A DNA stretch of 52,547 bases from DASUPK01 sp036520315 (GTDB lineage Bacteria > Actinomycetota > Thermoleophilia > Solirubrobacterales > 70-9): the NCBI GenBank assembly GCA_036520315.1, contig DATDJZ010000122.1, positions 1 through 52,547 on the forward strand, given 5' to 3'. The notes below the pieces were generated by a model. It had not been told where the DNA came from. It searched no databases and saw only the letters and a list, made by a program, of their open reading frames with translations. A program made the translations under genes and the position numbers. This document shows positions 8,848 to 16,775 of this stretch, piece by piece (position 1 is the first letter of the stretch; each line of letters opens with the position of its first letter).

Positions 8848-9792
8848 ATGGCGCCGACGTATCGGGCACAATGCCGCGACGTGAATCGGCGGGGTGGACT
8901 TCTCATCGCACTGGTCGCTGCGGCGGCCGCGTTGGCGATCCCGATCGCCTCGGCGAGCGCTGCGGCCGGGGCGCCCACCTTGGCGCTGAACGGCCCGAAG
9001 AACCCGGGTCTGCTCGACAAGGTGACCGCCGCCGGCAAGGTGCCCGGCGCGGCAGCCGGCACGCCGGTGACGGTGACGGTCGAGGCGAGCGGCCGGACCG
9101 TCGACAAGCAGCAGGTGACGACCAACGCGACGGGGGGCTTCTCCCTCCCGTTCGCGGTCGACTCCTGCTGCAACTACGCCGTGACGGCGACCAGCGGCGG
9201 GCAGAGCTCCGCTGCGCGGCGCTTCACCGTACGGGTGCCCAAGCACCTGCGAAAGGGGGCGATCACCCGCCTCTACAACGACTCGCTGGTCCGGCAGGGC
9301 TACTACATCGGCCGGAACGCGAGCAGCCGCTTCACCCTCGGCTCCCGCCTCGCCACTGCCGCCTTCCGGAAGGTCAACGGGATGGCCCGCAACATGCAGT
9401 ACAAGCCGGTCATCTTCCGGAAGCTGCTCATGGGCCGCGGGGCGTTCCAGCCGCGTTACCACAGCGGCCGTCACGTCGAGGTCGACATCTCACGGCAGGT
9501 GATGGCGCTGATCAACGGCGACGACGTGGTCGCGACCTTCCACGTCTCCACCGGCAAGCCGTCCACCCCGACGGTGCGCGGGACGTACCACTTCTACCGC
9601 AAGGATCCGGGGACGAATTCGCACGGGATGTACATGTCCGTGTACTTCATCCGCGGCTACGCGACGCACGGCTACCCCTCCGTTCCGATGCACGAGGCCG
9701 CGAGCCACGGCTGCATCCGCAACCCCGAGATCTTCTCGCTCTACATCTACAACTGGATCCATCTCGGGGACGCAATCCACGTCTACGTCTAG
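8848..9792 (+). CDS. Secreted L,D-transpeptidase (YkuD domain)
   Basis: An N-terminal secretion signal (hydrophobic 'LLIALVAAAAALAIPIASASAAA') precedes an Ig-like stretch (about residues 45-130), and the C-terminal third is a YkuD catalytic domain. The active-site motif is 'HEAASHGCIRN' with Cys289 as nucleophile. Such enzymes make 3-3 crosslinks in peptidoglycan or attach proteins to it, outside the cell. The ATG at 8848 follows a GAGGAG at only three bases; GTG 8881 would give a shorter, more typical signal peptide but has no ribosome binding site. It lies 15 bases after the ABC permease, so it may be read from the same transcript. Confidence 0.92.
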   Translation: MAPTYRAQCRDVNRRGGLLIALVAAAAALAIPIASASAAAGAPTLALNGPKNPGLLDKVTAAGKVPGAAAGTPVTVTVEASGRTVDKQQVTTNATGGFSLPFAVDSCCNYAVTATSGGQSSAARRFTVRVPKHLRKGAITRLYNDSLVRQGYYIGRNASSRFTLGSRLATAAFRKVNGMARNMQYKPVIFRKLLMGRGAFQPRYHSGRHVEVDISRQVMALINGDDVVATFHVSTGKPSTPTVRGTYHFYRKDPGTNSHGMYMSVYFIRGYATHGYPSVPMHEAASHGCIRNPEIFSLYIYNWIHLGDAIHVYV

Positions 9793-9867
9793 ACGCCCGT
9801 AGCGCCAAGCCTGTCGCGAGATCGTGCTAGCGGCGTTGTTCGGCGACAAAGGACTGGATCAGCCCGG

Positions 9868-9883
9868 CCGCCCGACTGGGCGG
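9868..9883. terminator. Short GC hairpin between L,D-transpeptidase and pyrE
   Basis: The sequence CCGCCC, a four-base GACT loop and GGGCGG form a perfect six-pair stem in the 113-base gap between the two genes. There is no T-run after it, so if it terminates transcription it does so weakly or with help. It could equally be fortuitous in such GC-rich DNA. Confidence 0.3.
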
Positions 9884-9905
9884 GTCCGGCCTAGGATGCG
9901 CCTCC

Positions 9906-10475
9906 ATGCCGGTCGACGCCGAGGGCGCCCGCCAGACCCTGCTCGCCGAGCTGCGGGAGCACGCCCTCGTGATCGGCGAGGTGACCCTCTCGAGCGGGCG
10001 AAAGGCCCAGTACTACGTCGATGCCAAGCGCGCGCTCCTGCGGCCGGAGGCCTATCGCGCGGCGGGTGAGCTGATCGCGGCCGAGGCGGCCGAGCGCGGC
10101 GCGACCGCGGTCGGCGGCATGACGATGGGCGCTGACCCACTGGCCTGTGGGGCGATCGGCTCCGATGACGGCGACGGACTGGTCGCCTTCTTCGTCCGCA
10201 AGGAGCGGAAGGAGCACGGCCTGCAACGCTGGATCGAGGGCCCCGTGCTGGCCTCGGGCACGCGTTGCCTGGTGGTCGAGGACGTGGTGACGACCGGGGG
10301 ATCCACGGTGCGCGCGATCGAGCGGATCAAGGAGGAGGGGTTCGAGGTCGCGGGAGTGACGGCCGTTGTCGACCGGCTGGCCGGCGGGGCGGAGGCAATC
10401 GAGGAGGCGGCGGGCGCTCCGTACCGCCCGCTGCTCACGATCGACGACCTCTATCCGGACCGGCCCGATCGCTAG
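9906..10475 (+). CDS. pyrE: Orotate phosphoribosyltransferase
   Basis: PyrE joins orotate to PRPP to make orotidine 5'-monophosphate in pyrimidine synthesis. The 189-residue protein has the type I phosphoribosyltransferase PRPP-binding loop 'VVEDVVTTGGST' (123-134), the flexible catalytic loop 'VRKERKEHG' (97-105), and the N-terminal 'LSSGRKAQYYVD' typical of OPRTases. The length is normal. The ATG at 9906 gives the expected N-terminus. It stands apart from other pyrimidine genes in this window. The next gene starts 13 bases downstream on the same strand, so the two may be cotranscribed. Confidence 0.93.
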   Translation: MPVDAEGARQTLLAELREHALVIGEVTLSSGRKAQYYVDAKRALLRPEAYRAAGELIAAEAAERGATAVGGMTMGADPLACGAIGSDDGDGLVAFFVRKERKEHGLQRWIEGPVLASGTRCLVVEDVVTTGGSTVRAIERIKEEGFEVAGVTAVVDRLAGGAEAIEEAAGAPYRPLLTIDDLYPDRPDR

Positions 10476-10488
10476 ACCAGCCGTGGAG

Positions 10489-12210
10489 ATGAGTCGCCGG
10501 GAGGTCATTCTGGCCGCGGTCGGAGCCTCGCTGCTCGCGATCGCGATGACCTGGCCCTTGCTGATCCACCTGGGGACGGTCGTCCCGCGGGACATCGGCG
10601 ACCCGCTCGCGGAGGCCTGGCAGCCCGCCTGGGGAGGCCACGCGCTGCTGCACCAGCCGCTCCACTTCTTCGACGCCAACCGATTCTGGCCGCTCAAGGA
10701 CACGCTCGCCTTCGGCGACGCGCTGATCGGCTACGCGCCGACGGGGATCATCGGGACGGGCCCGCACGCGGCGATGGTCCGCTACGACCTGCTCTTCCTG
10801 TTCGCGTACGCGCTGGCCTTCTTCGGCGCCTATCTGTTGGCGCGTGAGCTCGGCCTGAGTCCAGCCGGTGCGGTGATCGCGGGAGCGGCCTTCGCCTTCG
10901 CGCCCTACAGGCTGGAGCAGGACGGCCACCTTCAGGTGATCTCGAGCGGTGGGATCCCGCTAACCATCGCGTTCGCCGTGCGCGGGATCCGGCTGCGCCG
11001 GCCATGGTGGCTCTTCTGGGCGTGGGTGGTGGCGGCCTGGCAGGTGTCGATCGGCTGGGTGCTCGGCCTGCCGCTCGCCTACGGGCTCGCCGGTGCTGTG
11101 GCGATCGGGGTGGTGGCGTGGCTGGTCCGCGGGAGGCCGCCGCTGCCGCGGGGGATGATCATCGCCGGGGCGGCGGGTGCCGTCGTCTTCATCGCCGTCT
11201 CCTACTGGATCGCGCATCCATACCTCTACATCGCCGACAACTTCCCGGCCGCAAAGCGCAGCCCGGACGAGGTCGCAGCGTTCTCCGGGCCGGTCAAGGT
11301 CTTCCTCACCGCGCCCGAGGAGAACTTCATCTGGGGCGGCGCGACTGCCGGAATTCGCGACCACCTCACGACGTGGCAGGAGAAGACGCTCTTCCCGGGC
11401 GCGCTGATCCTGATCCTGGCGGTCGCCGGCCTCGCCTCCAGCAGCTTCAGCAAGCGATGGCGCATCGGGCTTGGGATCGCGACCGTGGCGATCATGGTTC
11501 TCGAGCTCGGCTTCCGCGAGGAGGGCGGGCTCCTCTGGCCCTACCGCGTCCTCTACGACGTGCTCCCAGGCTGGGACGCGATCCGGACGCCGGGGCGGCT
11601 GGCGACCTTCTCGTCACTGCCCCTGGCGCTACTCGCGGCGGCCGGCGGGGAGGCTGCGATGCGCTGGGTACGGCGAAGACGCCTGCCCACCTGGTCTGGG
11701 GTGGCCGTGGCCGTGATTCTCGCGCTGGCGATCGTCACCGAGGGACGCAGCCTGCCGTTCGATCCCTTCGACAACCAGGCGATGCCGGACGTCCCGCCGG
11801 CGCAGGCCTCCACCGACGAGATTCCGACTCCCCAGCTGCACCTGCCGGCGCTCACGGCGAAGCAGAACCGCGCCTTCCAGCTGGCCTCCACCGACGGCTT
11901 TCCCGACATGGTCAACGGCCGCGCCAGTACCAACCCAGCCGTGGTGCTCGATCTCGTCAAGCACATGACCAACTTCCCCGACCCTGCGACCGTCCGCGAG
12001 CTGCAGGAGTACGGCGTGCGCACCGTGATCCTCCACCTCGGTCTGACCGAGGGCACCCCGCAGGCGGGAGCGGCCCGCAAGTCGATCAAGGGCCTCCCGC
12101 TCAGTGCCTGCCGAATGGAGGGACTGGTCGTCTACGTGGTCGGCTCGTCGAACGCGAGCCCGGGCGCAGCGAGCGATGGCTCGGGGGCCGCTGCCTGCGA
12201 CTTCGGCTGA
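10489..12210 (+). CDS. Large polytopic membrane protein, GT-C glycosyltransferase-like
   Basis: The 573-residue protein has about ten to twelve membrane segments in the first ~420 residues and a soluble C-terminal part outside the membrane. An early 'GDPLAEAWQPAW' in the first external loop is in the position where GT-C enzymes carry their catalytic acidic residue, and the overall plan matches lipid-linked-sugar-dependent mannosyl/arabinosyltransferases. No named family is certain. A GTG at 10483 is an alternative start. The gene follows pyrE by 13 bases, and its last 79 bases overlap the 3' end of another GT-C-like gene on the other strand. It may act on a cell-envelope glycan. Confidence 0.6.
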   Translation: MSRREVILAAVGASLLAIAMTWPLLIHLGTVVPRDIGDPLAEAWQPAWGGHALLHQPLHFFDANRFWPLKDTLAFGDALIGYAPTGIIGTGPHAAMVRYDLLFLFAYALAFFGAYLLARELGLSPAGAVIAGAAFAFAPYRLEQDGHLQVISSGGIPLTIAFAVRGIRLRRPWWLFWAWVVAAWQVSIGWVLGLPLAYGLAGAVAIGVVAWLVRGRPPLPRGMIIAGAAGAVVFIAVSYWIAHPYLYIADNFPAAKRSPDEVAAFSGPVKVFLTAPEENFIWGGATAGIRDHLTTWQEKTLFPGALILILAVAGLASSSFSKRWRIGLGIATVAIMVLELGFREEGGLLWPYRVLYDVLPGWDAIRTPGRLATFSSLPLALLAAAGGEAAMRWVRRRRLPTWSGVAVAVILALAIVTEGRSLPFDPFDNQAMPDVPPAQASTDEIPTPQLHLPALTAKQNRAFQLASTDGFPDMVNGRASTNPAVVLDLVKHMTNFPDPATVRELQEYGVRTVILHLGLTEGTPQAGAARKSIKGLPLSACRMEGLVVYVVGSSNASPGAASDGSGAAACDFG

Positions 12211-13886
12211 GTGCGGCCCTCGCGAACCCTCAGGGCGGTGAGCGTCAGCACCGAGAGCAGGGCGCCCGCCGCCACCAGCCAGAGCGCGGAAATGTTGCCG
12301 CGGTCGAGGAAGCTGATCTCGTACTTCGCCAGTGACGGCGCGATCGCGGCGACGCAGGCCCAGCCGATCACGGCGGGGACCGCCAGCCGATAGTCGGCGA
12401 ACCGGGTGGCCGGGGTCGCCCTGACGGCCAGGGCGATCGCGATCGCGATCGCGGCCAAGAACGGTGCGATCGCGAGCCAGGCGTTGGTCACCCCGAAGCC
12501 GGTGAGCACGGTGTGCTCCAGCCTGCCCTGAACGAGCCAGTCGGCCCAGGTGCCGATCCCCTGCTTGCCGATCAGCGGATAGGTGAGGGTGCCGACCAGC
12601 ATGAAGAGGGCCGAGGGGATCGCCAGGCCAAGAGTGAGCGCCGGCAGCCGGCGGTAAGCGTAGGCGAGCCCGATTGCGAGGAAGGGCAGCGCCGGGATCA
12701 AGAAGCGCGGCCCCGGTGTGCCGCCGCCGTAGGGCAGCCAGTAGCCCGAGTTGTAGATGAAGTAGACGGCGGCGACAGCGAGGATCGTGTTGGCCTCGGC
12801 GCGGTGGCGGCGGCGCATCAGGAAGACACCGACCACGGCCATGACGACGATCGGGGTCAGCACGATCAGGCCGCGTCCCGCGAACAGCAGGTCGGTGGCG
12901 CTGTCGAACCGGGGGACGGTGATGCCGAAGAACCCGTCGCTGTTGAGGCCGAGCACGTCGTGGCCGCTCCTCCCGGGGAAGGTCACCGCGTCGCTGTAGG
13001 CGAGCTTCAGCGGGTTGCCGAACGCCCAGGCATTGAAGGCGAGCATCGGTGCCGCGCCCAGCAGCGCACCTCCGGCGTAGGCGGCGGCGCGGCGCAGGCG
13101 GTCGGAGCGCCTCGCCAGGGCGTAGAAGATCAGCACGAGCCCCACCAGGCCGGTCTGGAACTCGAAGGTGACCGCCAGGCCGGCCAGCAGGCCGGCGGCG
13201 AACACCGTCGAGCGGCGCATCGGCCCGTCCCTCTCATTCATCAGGACGCAGAAGGCGGCAAAGGCGAGGGCCGCCGAGATCACGTGCGAGAAGAACTCAG
13301 CGGAGAAGGTCATCACGACGGTCGCCAGCCCGAGCGTGATCGCAGCCGCGGTCCCGTAGCCGGGGACGAACCGATCCGCGGCCCAGCGCACCCCGAGCAG
13401 GAGCAGCACGCCCGGGATCACCGCCGCGATCAGGGTGAGTGCCCAGACGATCGGCGTCTCCCCCTCGACGCGGGCCTGCACCCGCAGTCCGCGCTGGACG
13501 TCGTAACCCGTGTTCTCGAGCGGCACGACACTGTCGGGATGCCACTTGGGGTGGGCGGTCTGTCGCTCGTTGTCGACCGCGGCACGGGCCAGCTTCTCTC
13601 CGCCCAGCGCCTTGATCGCCATGTAGGGCAGCGTGGTCAGCGCCGCCGTCCCCGGGCCCTTCACCGAGTAGAAGTGCCTGTCCACCCAGGCCTTGTCGTT
13701 GGTCTCCCAGTGCCAGGGATCGATCTGCGCCTGGCCGTCCGCGAATGCTCGCACCTGCCCGAAGTGGCCGAGCTGGGCCCAGCCGAGCTGATGGATGACG
13801 ATGGCCCAGGCGAACCCGAGCGTGACGATTGCGACCACGCCCGGCCTTGATCTGAGCGCTCGTAACGTCTCGCGCAAGCGCCTCAT
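12132..13886 (-). CDS. Large polytopic membrane protein, GT-C-like
   Basis: The 584-residue protein has a single N-terminal membrane segment, a ~110-residue external loop rich in charged and aromatic residues ('DPWHWETNDKAWVDRHFYSVKGPG'), then about ten membrane segments. This is the architecture of GT-C glycosyltransferases and of DUF-class membrane proteins in actinobacteria; 'GTPGPRFLIPALPFLAIGLAY' is typical of such proteins. It lies 48 bases downstream of the methyltransferase on the same strand and probably belongs to the GT2-methyltransferase-GT-C operon. The ATG at 13886 has no evident ribosome binding site. Its substrate is unknown; a polyprenyl-phosphate sugar made by the GT2 enzyme two genes upstream is a reasonable guess. 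Confidence 0.6.
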   Translation of the reverse strand: MRRLRETLRALRSRPGVVAIVTLGFAWAIVIHQLGWAQLGHFGQVRAFADGQAQIDPWHWETNDKAWVDRHFYSVKGPGTAALTTLPYMAIKALGGEKLARAAVDNERQTAHPKWHPDSVVPLENTGYDVQRGLRVQARVEGETPIVWALTLIAAVIPGVLLLLGVRWAADRFVPGYGTAAAITLGLATVVMTFSAEFFSHVISAALAFAAFCVLMNERDGPMRRSTVFAAGLLAGLAVTFEFQTGLVGLVLIFYALARRSDRLRRAAAYAGGALLGAAPMLAFNAWAFGNPLKLAYSDAVTFPGRSGHDVLGLNSDGFFGITVPRFDSATDLLFAGRGLIVLTPIVVMAVVGVFLMRRRHRAEANTILAVAAVYFIYNSGYWLPYGGGTPGPRFLIPALPFLAIGLAYAYRRLPALTLGLAIPSALFMLVGTLTYPLIGKQGIGTWADWLVQGRLEHTVLTGFGVTNAWLAIAPFLAAIAIAIALAVRATPATRFADYRLAVPAVIGWACVAAIAPSLAKYEISFLDRGNISALWLVAAGALLSVLTLTALRVREGRTQPKSQAAAPEPSLAAPGLAFDEPTT

Positions 13887-13934
13887 GAGGGTGGGCGATT
13901 TTAGGGGTAGATCCGGTGGGCCTTCGGCTTTTCG

Positions 13935-14627
13935 TCAGCTCCGCTCGCGCACACGGCAGAGCACCATCGTCCACGGCGTCGGGCTGCGGACCTCGACCAC
14001 CTCGAGGCGCTCCCCCAGAAACCGCTCGAAGCCGCCCTTCGACCAGTGGCTGAGGTGCCCCGGCGTGTTGCCGAGCTGGCCGACGTAGGAAAGCCGCGCC
14101 AGGTTGAGGGCGCGCCAGAGGGGCTCCCGGGGAACGCTCGCGATCAGCCAGGGCCGGGCAAGCCCCGCGAGCACTTCGAGGCCACGGTGTGGGTCCTCGA
14201 GGTGTTCGAGCACCTCGCAGCAGACCACCAGCTCGGCCGCATGCCGGTCGGGGGCGAGCTTCTCGACCGGGGTCGCCTCGAAGCCGATTTCGACGCCCGC
14301 GGCCGCCGCCCGCCGCCGCGCTTCCTCCAGAACCTGAGGGACGGCGTCCGTGCCGCGCACCCGGAACCCGCGCTCCGCGAGCCTGATCGAGATCTCGCCC
14401 TCGCCGCAACCCACCTCGTGCACCTCGCGGGCACCGGTGCGCTCGACCAGCTCCTCGAGGTTCGCCATGAATCCGGCGACCAGCCGGCGCTCGATCGGGT
14501 TGGAGGTCCCGTATTTGTCGTAGACGTTCCCGCCTGATGCGAGGGTGTCATGCGAGGGCGCGCCGACAGGCGCGACCCGTTTAGGGCCGGGGCGAGGAAC
14601 AACCCGTTTCGACGGGGTGGCGCTCAC
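13935..14627 (-). CDS. SAM-dependent methyltransferase, class I
   Basis: The 230-residue protein has a Rossmann-type methyltransferase core: motif I 'VHEVGCGEGEIS', 'FRVRGTDAVPQVLEEAR' (acidic residue binding the ribose), and 'AELVVCCEVLEHLEDPHRGL' as in UbiE/Methyltransf_11-type enzymes. The C-terminal 'NTPGHLSHWSKGGFERFL' is common in methyltransferases from glycan clusters. The GTG at 14627 overlaps the stop of the upstream GT2 gene (GTGA), indicating coupled translation. It probably methylates a sugar or lipid-linked intermediate made with the neighbouring glycosyltransferases, but the acceptor cannot be read from the sequence. Confidence 0.85.
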   Translation of the reverse strand: MSATPSKRVVPRPGPKRVAPVGAPSHDTLASGGNVYDKYGTSNPIERRLVAGFMANLEELVERTGAREVHEVGCGEGEISIRLAERGFRVRGTDAVPQVLEEARRRAAAAGVEIGFEATPVEKLAPDRHAAELVVCCEVLEHLEDPHRGLEVLAGLARPWLIASVPREPLWRALNLARLSYVGQLGNTPGHLSHWSKGGFERFLGERLEVVEVRSPTPWTMVLCRVRERS

Positions 14628-15649
14628 CGCGCGACGGGAGTCTCGATCGTCTCCACCATCAGCGGGCGCTCCGCCGCGAGCCTCTCGTAGTGCGCGGGCG
14701 CAACGCCCGCCTCGAGCTCGAGCCGCCTGACCCGCTCGTAGACGCGCTGGGCGATCGCCCGCTGGCCCGCGAGCGCGTCCCCGATGATGCCGAGCGCGAA
14801 CATCTGCACGGCGGCCAGCATCAGCACGGCGCCCAGGATCAGCGACTGGATGTGGCCGCTCCGATCGCCGTTCAGGATCCAGTCGAGCAGGAAGGGTGAC
14901 CAGGCCGCCACCGCCAGCACCCCGAAGACGAGGGCGAGGATCATGAAGACACGCAGCGGCTCGTACAGGGTGTAGGCGCGGAAGATCGCGAAGGCGTTGC
15001 GCCGGACGTAGGCCGAGGTCGAGCCGACCAGGCGCGACTCGCGGTCGGTCGGGTTGGTCGAGATCGGGACGTCCTCGAGGGCGACCGACATCTTCCCCGC
15101 CTGGATCAGGCTCTCGAGGGTGTACGTGTAGCGAGAGACGACGATCAGCTGGAGCGCCGCCTCGCGGTTGTAGGCCCGGAATCCGGAGGTCGTGTCGAGG
15201 ACGTTCGTCCCCGACGCGCGCCGGACCACCCAGCTGCCGAGGCGCTGGAGCAGCTTCTTGCTCGGGGAGAAGTGATCGATGCTCTGCACCTGCCGGTCCC
15301 CGACGACCATGTCGGCACGGCCCGCCTGAATCGGCTCGACCAGCCTCGGGATGTCCTGCGAGCGGTACTGGTTGTCGGCGTCGGTGTTGACGATCACGTC
15401 GGCGCCGAGCTTGAGCGCCGCGTCGAGACCGGCCTGGAAGGCGGTCGCCAGGCCTTTGTTCATGGTCAGCCTGACCAGGTGGTCGACGCCGTGCCGCCGC
15501 GCGACCTCCACGGTGTCGTCGGTGGAGCCATCGTCCACCACCAGCCATTCGACCCGGTCGAATCCGGGCACCTCACGCGGCAGCTCGGAGAGCAGCTCCG
15601 GAAGCAATTCCTCCTCGTTCAGGCAGGGGATTTGGATGACCAGCTTCAT
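14624..15649 (-). CDS. GT2 glycosyltransferase (polyprenyl-phosphate sugar synthase type)
   Basis: The 341-residue protein begins 'MKLVIQIPCLNEEELL', with 'VDDGSTDDT' binding the nucleotide and 'NTDADNQY' providing the DxD metal motif, as in DPM1/GtrB/ArnC-type enzymes. Two membrane segments near residues 225-290 fit the GtrB-like branch that transfers a sugar onto polyprenyl phosphate. The open frame extends far upstream, but the conserved N-terminus fixes the ATG at 15649. It is divergent from the broken glycoside hydrolase fragment with only 27 bases between, so its promoter must reach into that fragment. It is the first gene of the GT2-methyltransferase-GT-C operon. Confidence 0.88.
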   Translation of the reverse strand: MKLVIQIPCLNEEELLPELLSELPREVPGFDRVEWLVVDDGSTDDTVEVARRHGVDHLVRLTMNKGLATAFQAGLDAALKLGADVIVNTDADNQYRSQDIPRLVEPIQAGRADMVVGDRQVQSIDHFSPSKKLLQRLGSWVVRRASGTNVLDTTSGFRAYNREAALQLIVVSRYTYTLESLIQAGKMSVALEDVPISTNPTDRESRLVGSTSAYVRRNAFAIFRAYTLYEPLRVFMILALVFGVLAVAAWSPFLLDWILNGDRSGHIQSLILGAVLMLAAVQMFALGIIGDALAGQRAIAQRVYERVRRLELEAGVAPAHYERLAAERPLMVETIETPVAR

Positions 15650-15676
15650 CCGGCTGATCGTAGGGTTTGTTCGGCA

Positions 15677-15907
15677 ATGACGCGGTTGGTAGCCATCGTC
15701 ACGCTCGCTCTCTGCGCGGGCGCCATTTGGTCGCCCGCTTCCGCCTCGGGACTCGGCCTGAGCGTCTCGGGCAACCACCTGGTGGACGACTCGGGCCAGC
15801 CGATCAGGCTGCTCGGCATGAGCCGAAGCGGCTCCGAATATGCCTGCCGGTTCGGGGTCGGCTTCCGTGATCACCTCCTCGAGCTGAGGCGCCATGCTCG
15901 CCGTTGA
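15677..15907 (+). pseudogene. Truncated N-terminus of a secreted glycoside hydrolase (GH5/cellulase-like)
   Basis: The 76-codon frame encodes a signal peptide followed by 'VSGNHLVDDSGQPIRLLGMSRSGSEYAC', which is the characteristic opening strand of secreted GH5-type cellulases (usual pattern 'G..L.D..G.P.RLLGVNRSG.EYAC'). After the Cys the similarity stops and the frame ends within 20 codons, overlapping the alpha/beta hydrolase start by 14 bases. A complete enzyme would need several hundred more residues, and no continuation appears in another frame. It is read here as a deletion remnant. A short functional secreted peptide is possible but less likely. The family identification is from recalled motif resemblance. 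Confidence 0.6.
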
Positions 15908-16637
15908 GCGCCTCGGGCAGGGGCCGCCGATCCTCTTCGTCCACGGCGACATCGTCGGGCCGGCTCTGACCTGGCGGAAGCAGCGCGAGCTCGCCGAGCG
16001 CTGGACCCTGGTCATCCCGAGCCGCCCCGGCTTCGGCGAGAGCCCGGAGCTGGAGCGAAACGACTTTGAGGTCGAGGCGCCGATGTTCGCCGAGCTGCTC
16101 GGCGACGGCGCCCACCTGGTCGGCCATTCCTACGGGGCCGTGATCGCGCTGCTCGCCGCGGCCCAGCGGCCCGAGGCGGTGTGCTCGCTGACCGTCTCGG
16201 AGCCGGGCTGCCTGCGGGTCGCCGAGGGCACGCCGGTGGTCGATGAGATGATCGCCAACGGAGAGCTGCTCTTCGAGAACGCCTCCTCGATCCCATCGGA
16301 GGAGTTCCTCCGGCTCTTCCGGGGCGGAGCCGGCTCGGCGTACGGCACGCCCGAACAGCTGCCCGAGCAGCTCATGCACGGCGTCGAACTGCTCAAGCGC
16401 GAGCGGCCGTCATGGGAGGCGGAGATCCCGCTGGAGCGGCTCGCGGACGCCGGCTTCCCGGTCCAGGTGCTCTCCGGTGGCCATTCCCCGGCCTTCGAGG
16501 CGGTCTGCGACGCCCTCGCGGAGGGGCTCTCGGCCGAGCGCGCGGTGATCACGGGGCGCGGGCACACCGTCCCCTCCACCGGGGCACCGTATAACCAGCG
16601 CCTCGAGGCGTTCCTCATTGCCGCCGGGGGGCGCTGA
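15894..16637 (+). CDS. Alpha/beta hydrolase
   Basis: The 247-residue protein has the alpha/beta-hydrolase fold signatures: the oxyanion-hole segment 'ILFVHGD' (13-19), the nucleophile elbow 'GHSYG' with Ser79, and a C-terminal catalytic His in 'ITGRGHTVPSTG'. There is no signal peptide, so it is cytosolic. The substrate is unknown; esterases, lactonases and C-C hydrolases share this plan. Its start overlaps the truncated glycoside hydrolase frame, so the upstream deletion may have placed it under a new promoter. It is followed by a 138-base gap before the secreted DUF839 gene. Confidence 0.85.
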   Translation: MLAVERLGQGPPILFVHGDIVGPALTWRKQRELAERWTLVIPSRPGFGESPELERNDFEVEAPMFAELLGDGAHLVGHSYGAVIALLAAAQRPEAVCSLTVSEPGCLRVAEGTPVVDEMIANGELLFENASSIPSEEFLRLFRGGAGSAYGTPEQLPEQLMHGVELLKRERPSWEAEIPLERLADAGFPVQVLSGGHSPAFEAVCDALAEGLSAERAVITGRGHTVPSTGAPYNQRLEAFLIAAGGR

Positions 16638-16646
16638 GGCCTCCCT

Positions 16647-16689
16647 TCTCATTCACAAAATCGATACGAAGCGAGGACATCTCATTAAC
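16647..16689 (+). promoter_or_regulatory. Direct repeat TCTCATTmAC upstream of the PhoX-like gene
   Basis: TCTCATTCAC at 16647-16656 recurs as TCTCATTAAC at 16680-16689, with starts exactly 33 bases apart in an unusually AT-rich stretch. Spacing of three times 11 bases resembles the 11-base direct-repeat units bound by actinobacterial PhoP, but the intervening two units match poorly. The element sits about 90 bases upstream of a gene of the PhoX/DUF839 type, where phosphate control would make sense. This is inference only. Confidence 0.3.
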
Positions 16690-16775
16690 CGGCGCGCGCC
16701 GGGCGCCTCCTAGATTCGCCGCCTCACACCGCCCTGTGTTGCAGCGATGGGCGACCTCTTTGAAAGGAGAACCAA

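Noticed and set aside
12513..13850. 445-residue open frame on the plus strand
   Set aside because: It is antisense to the GT-C-like gene and rich in charged shadow composition.
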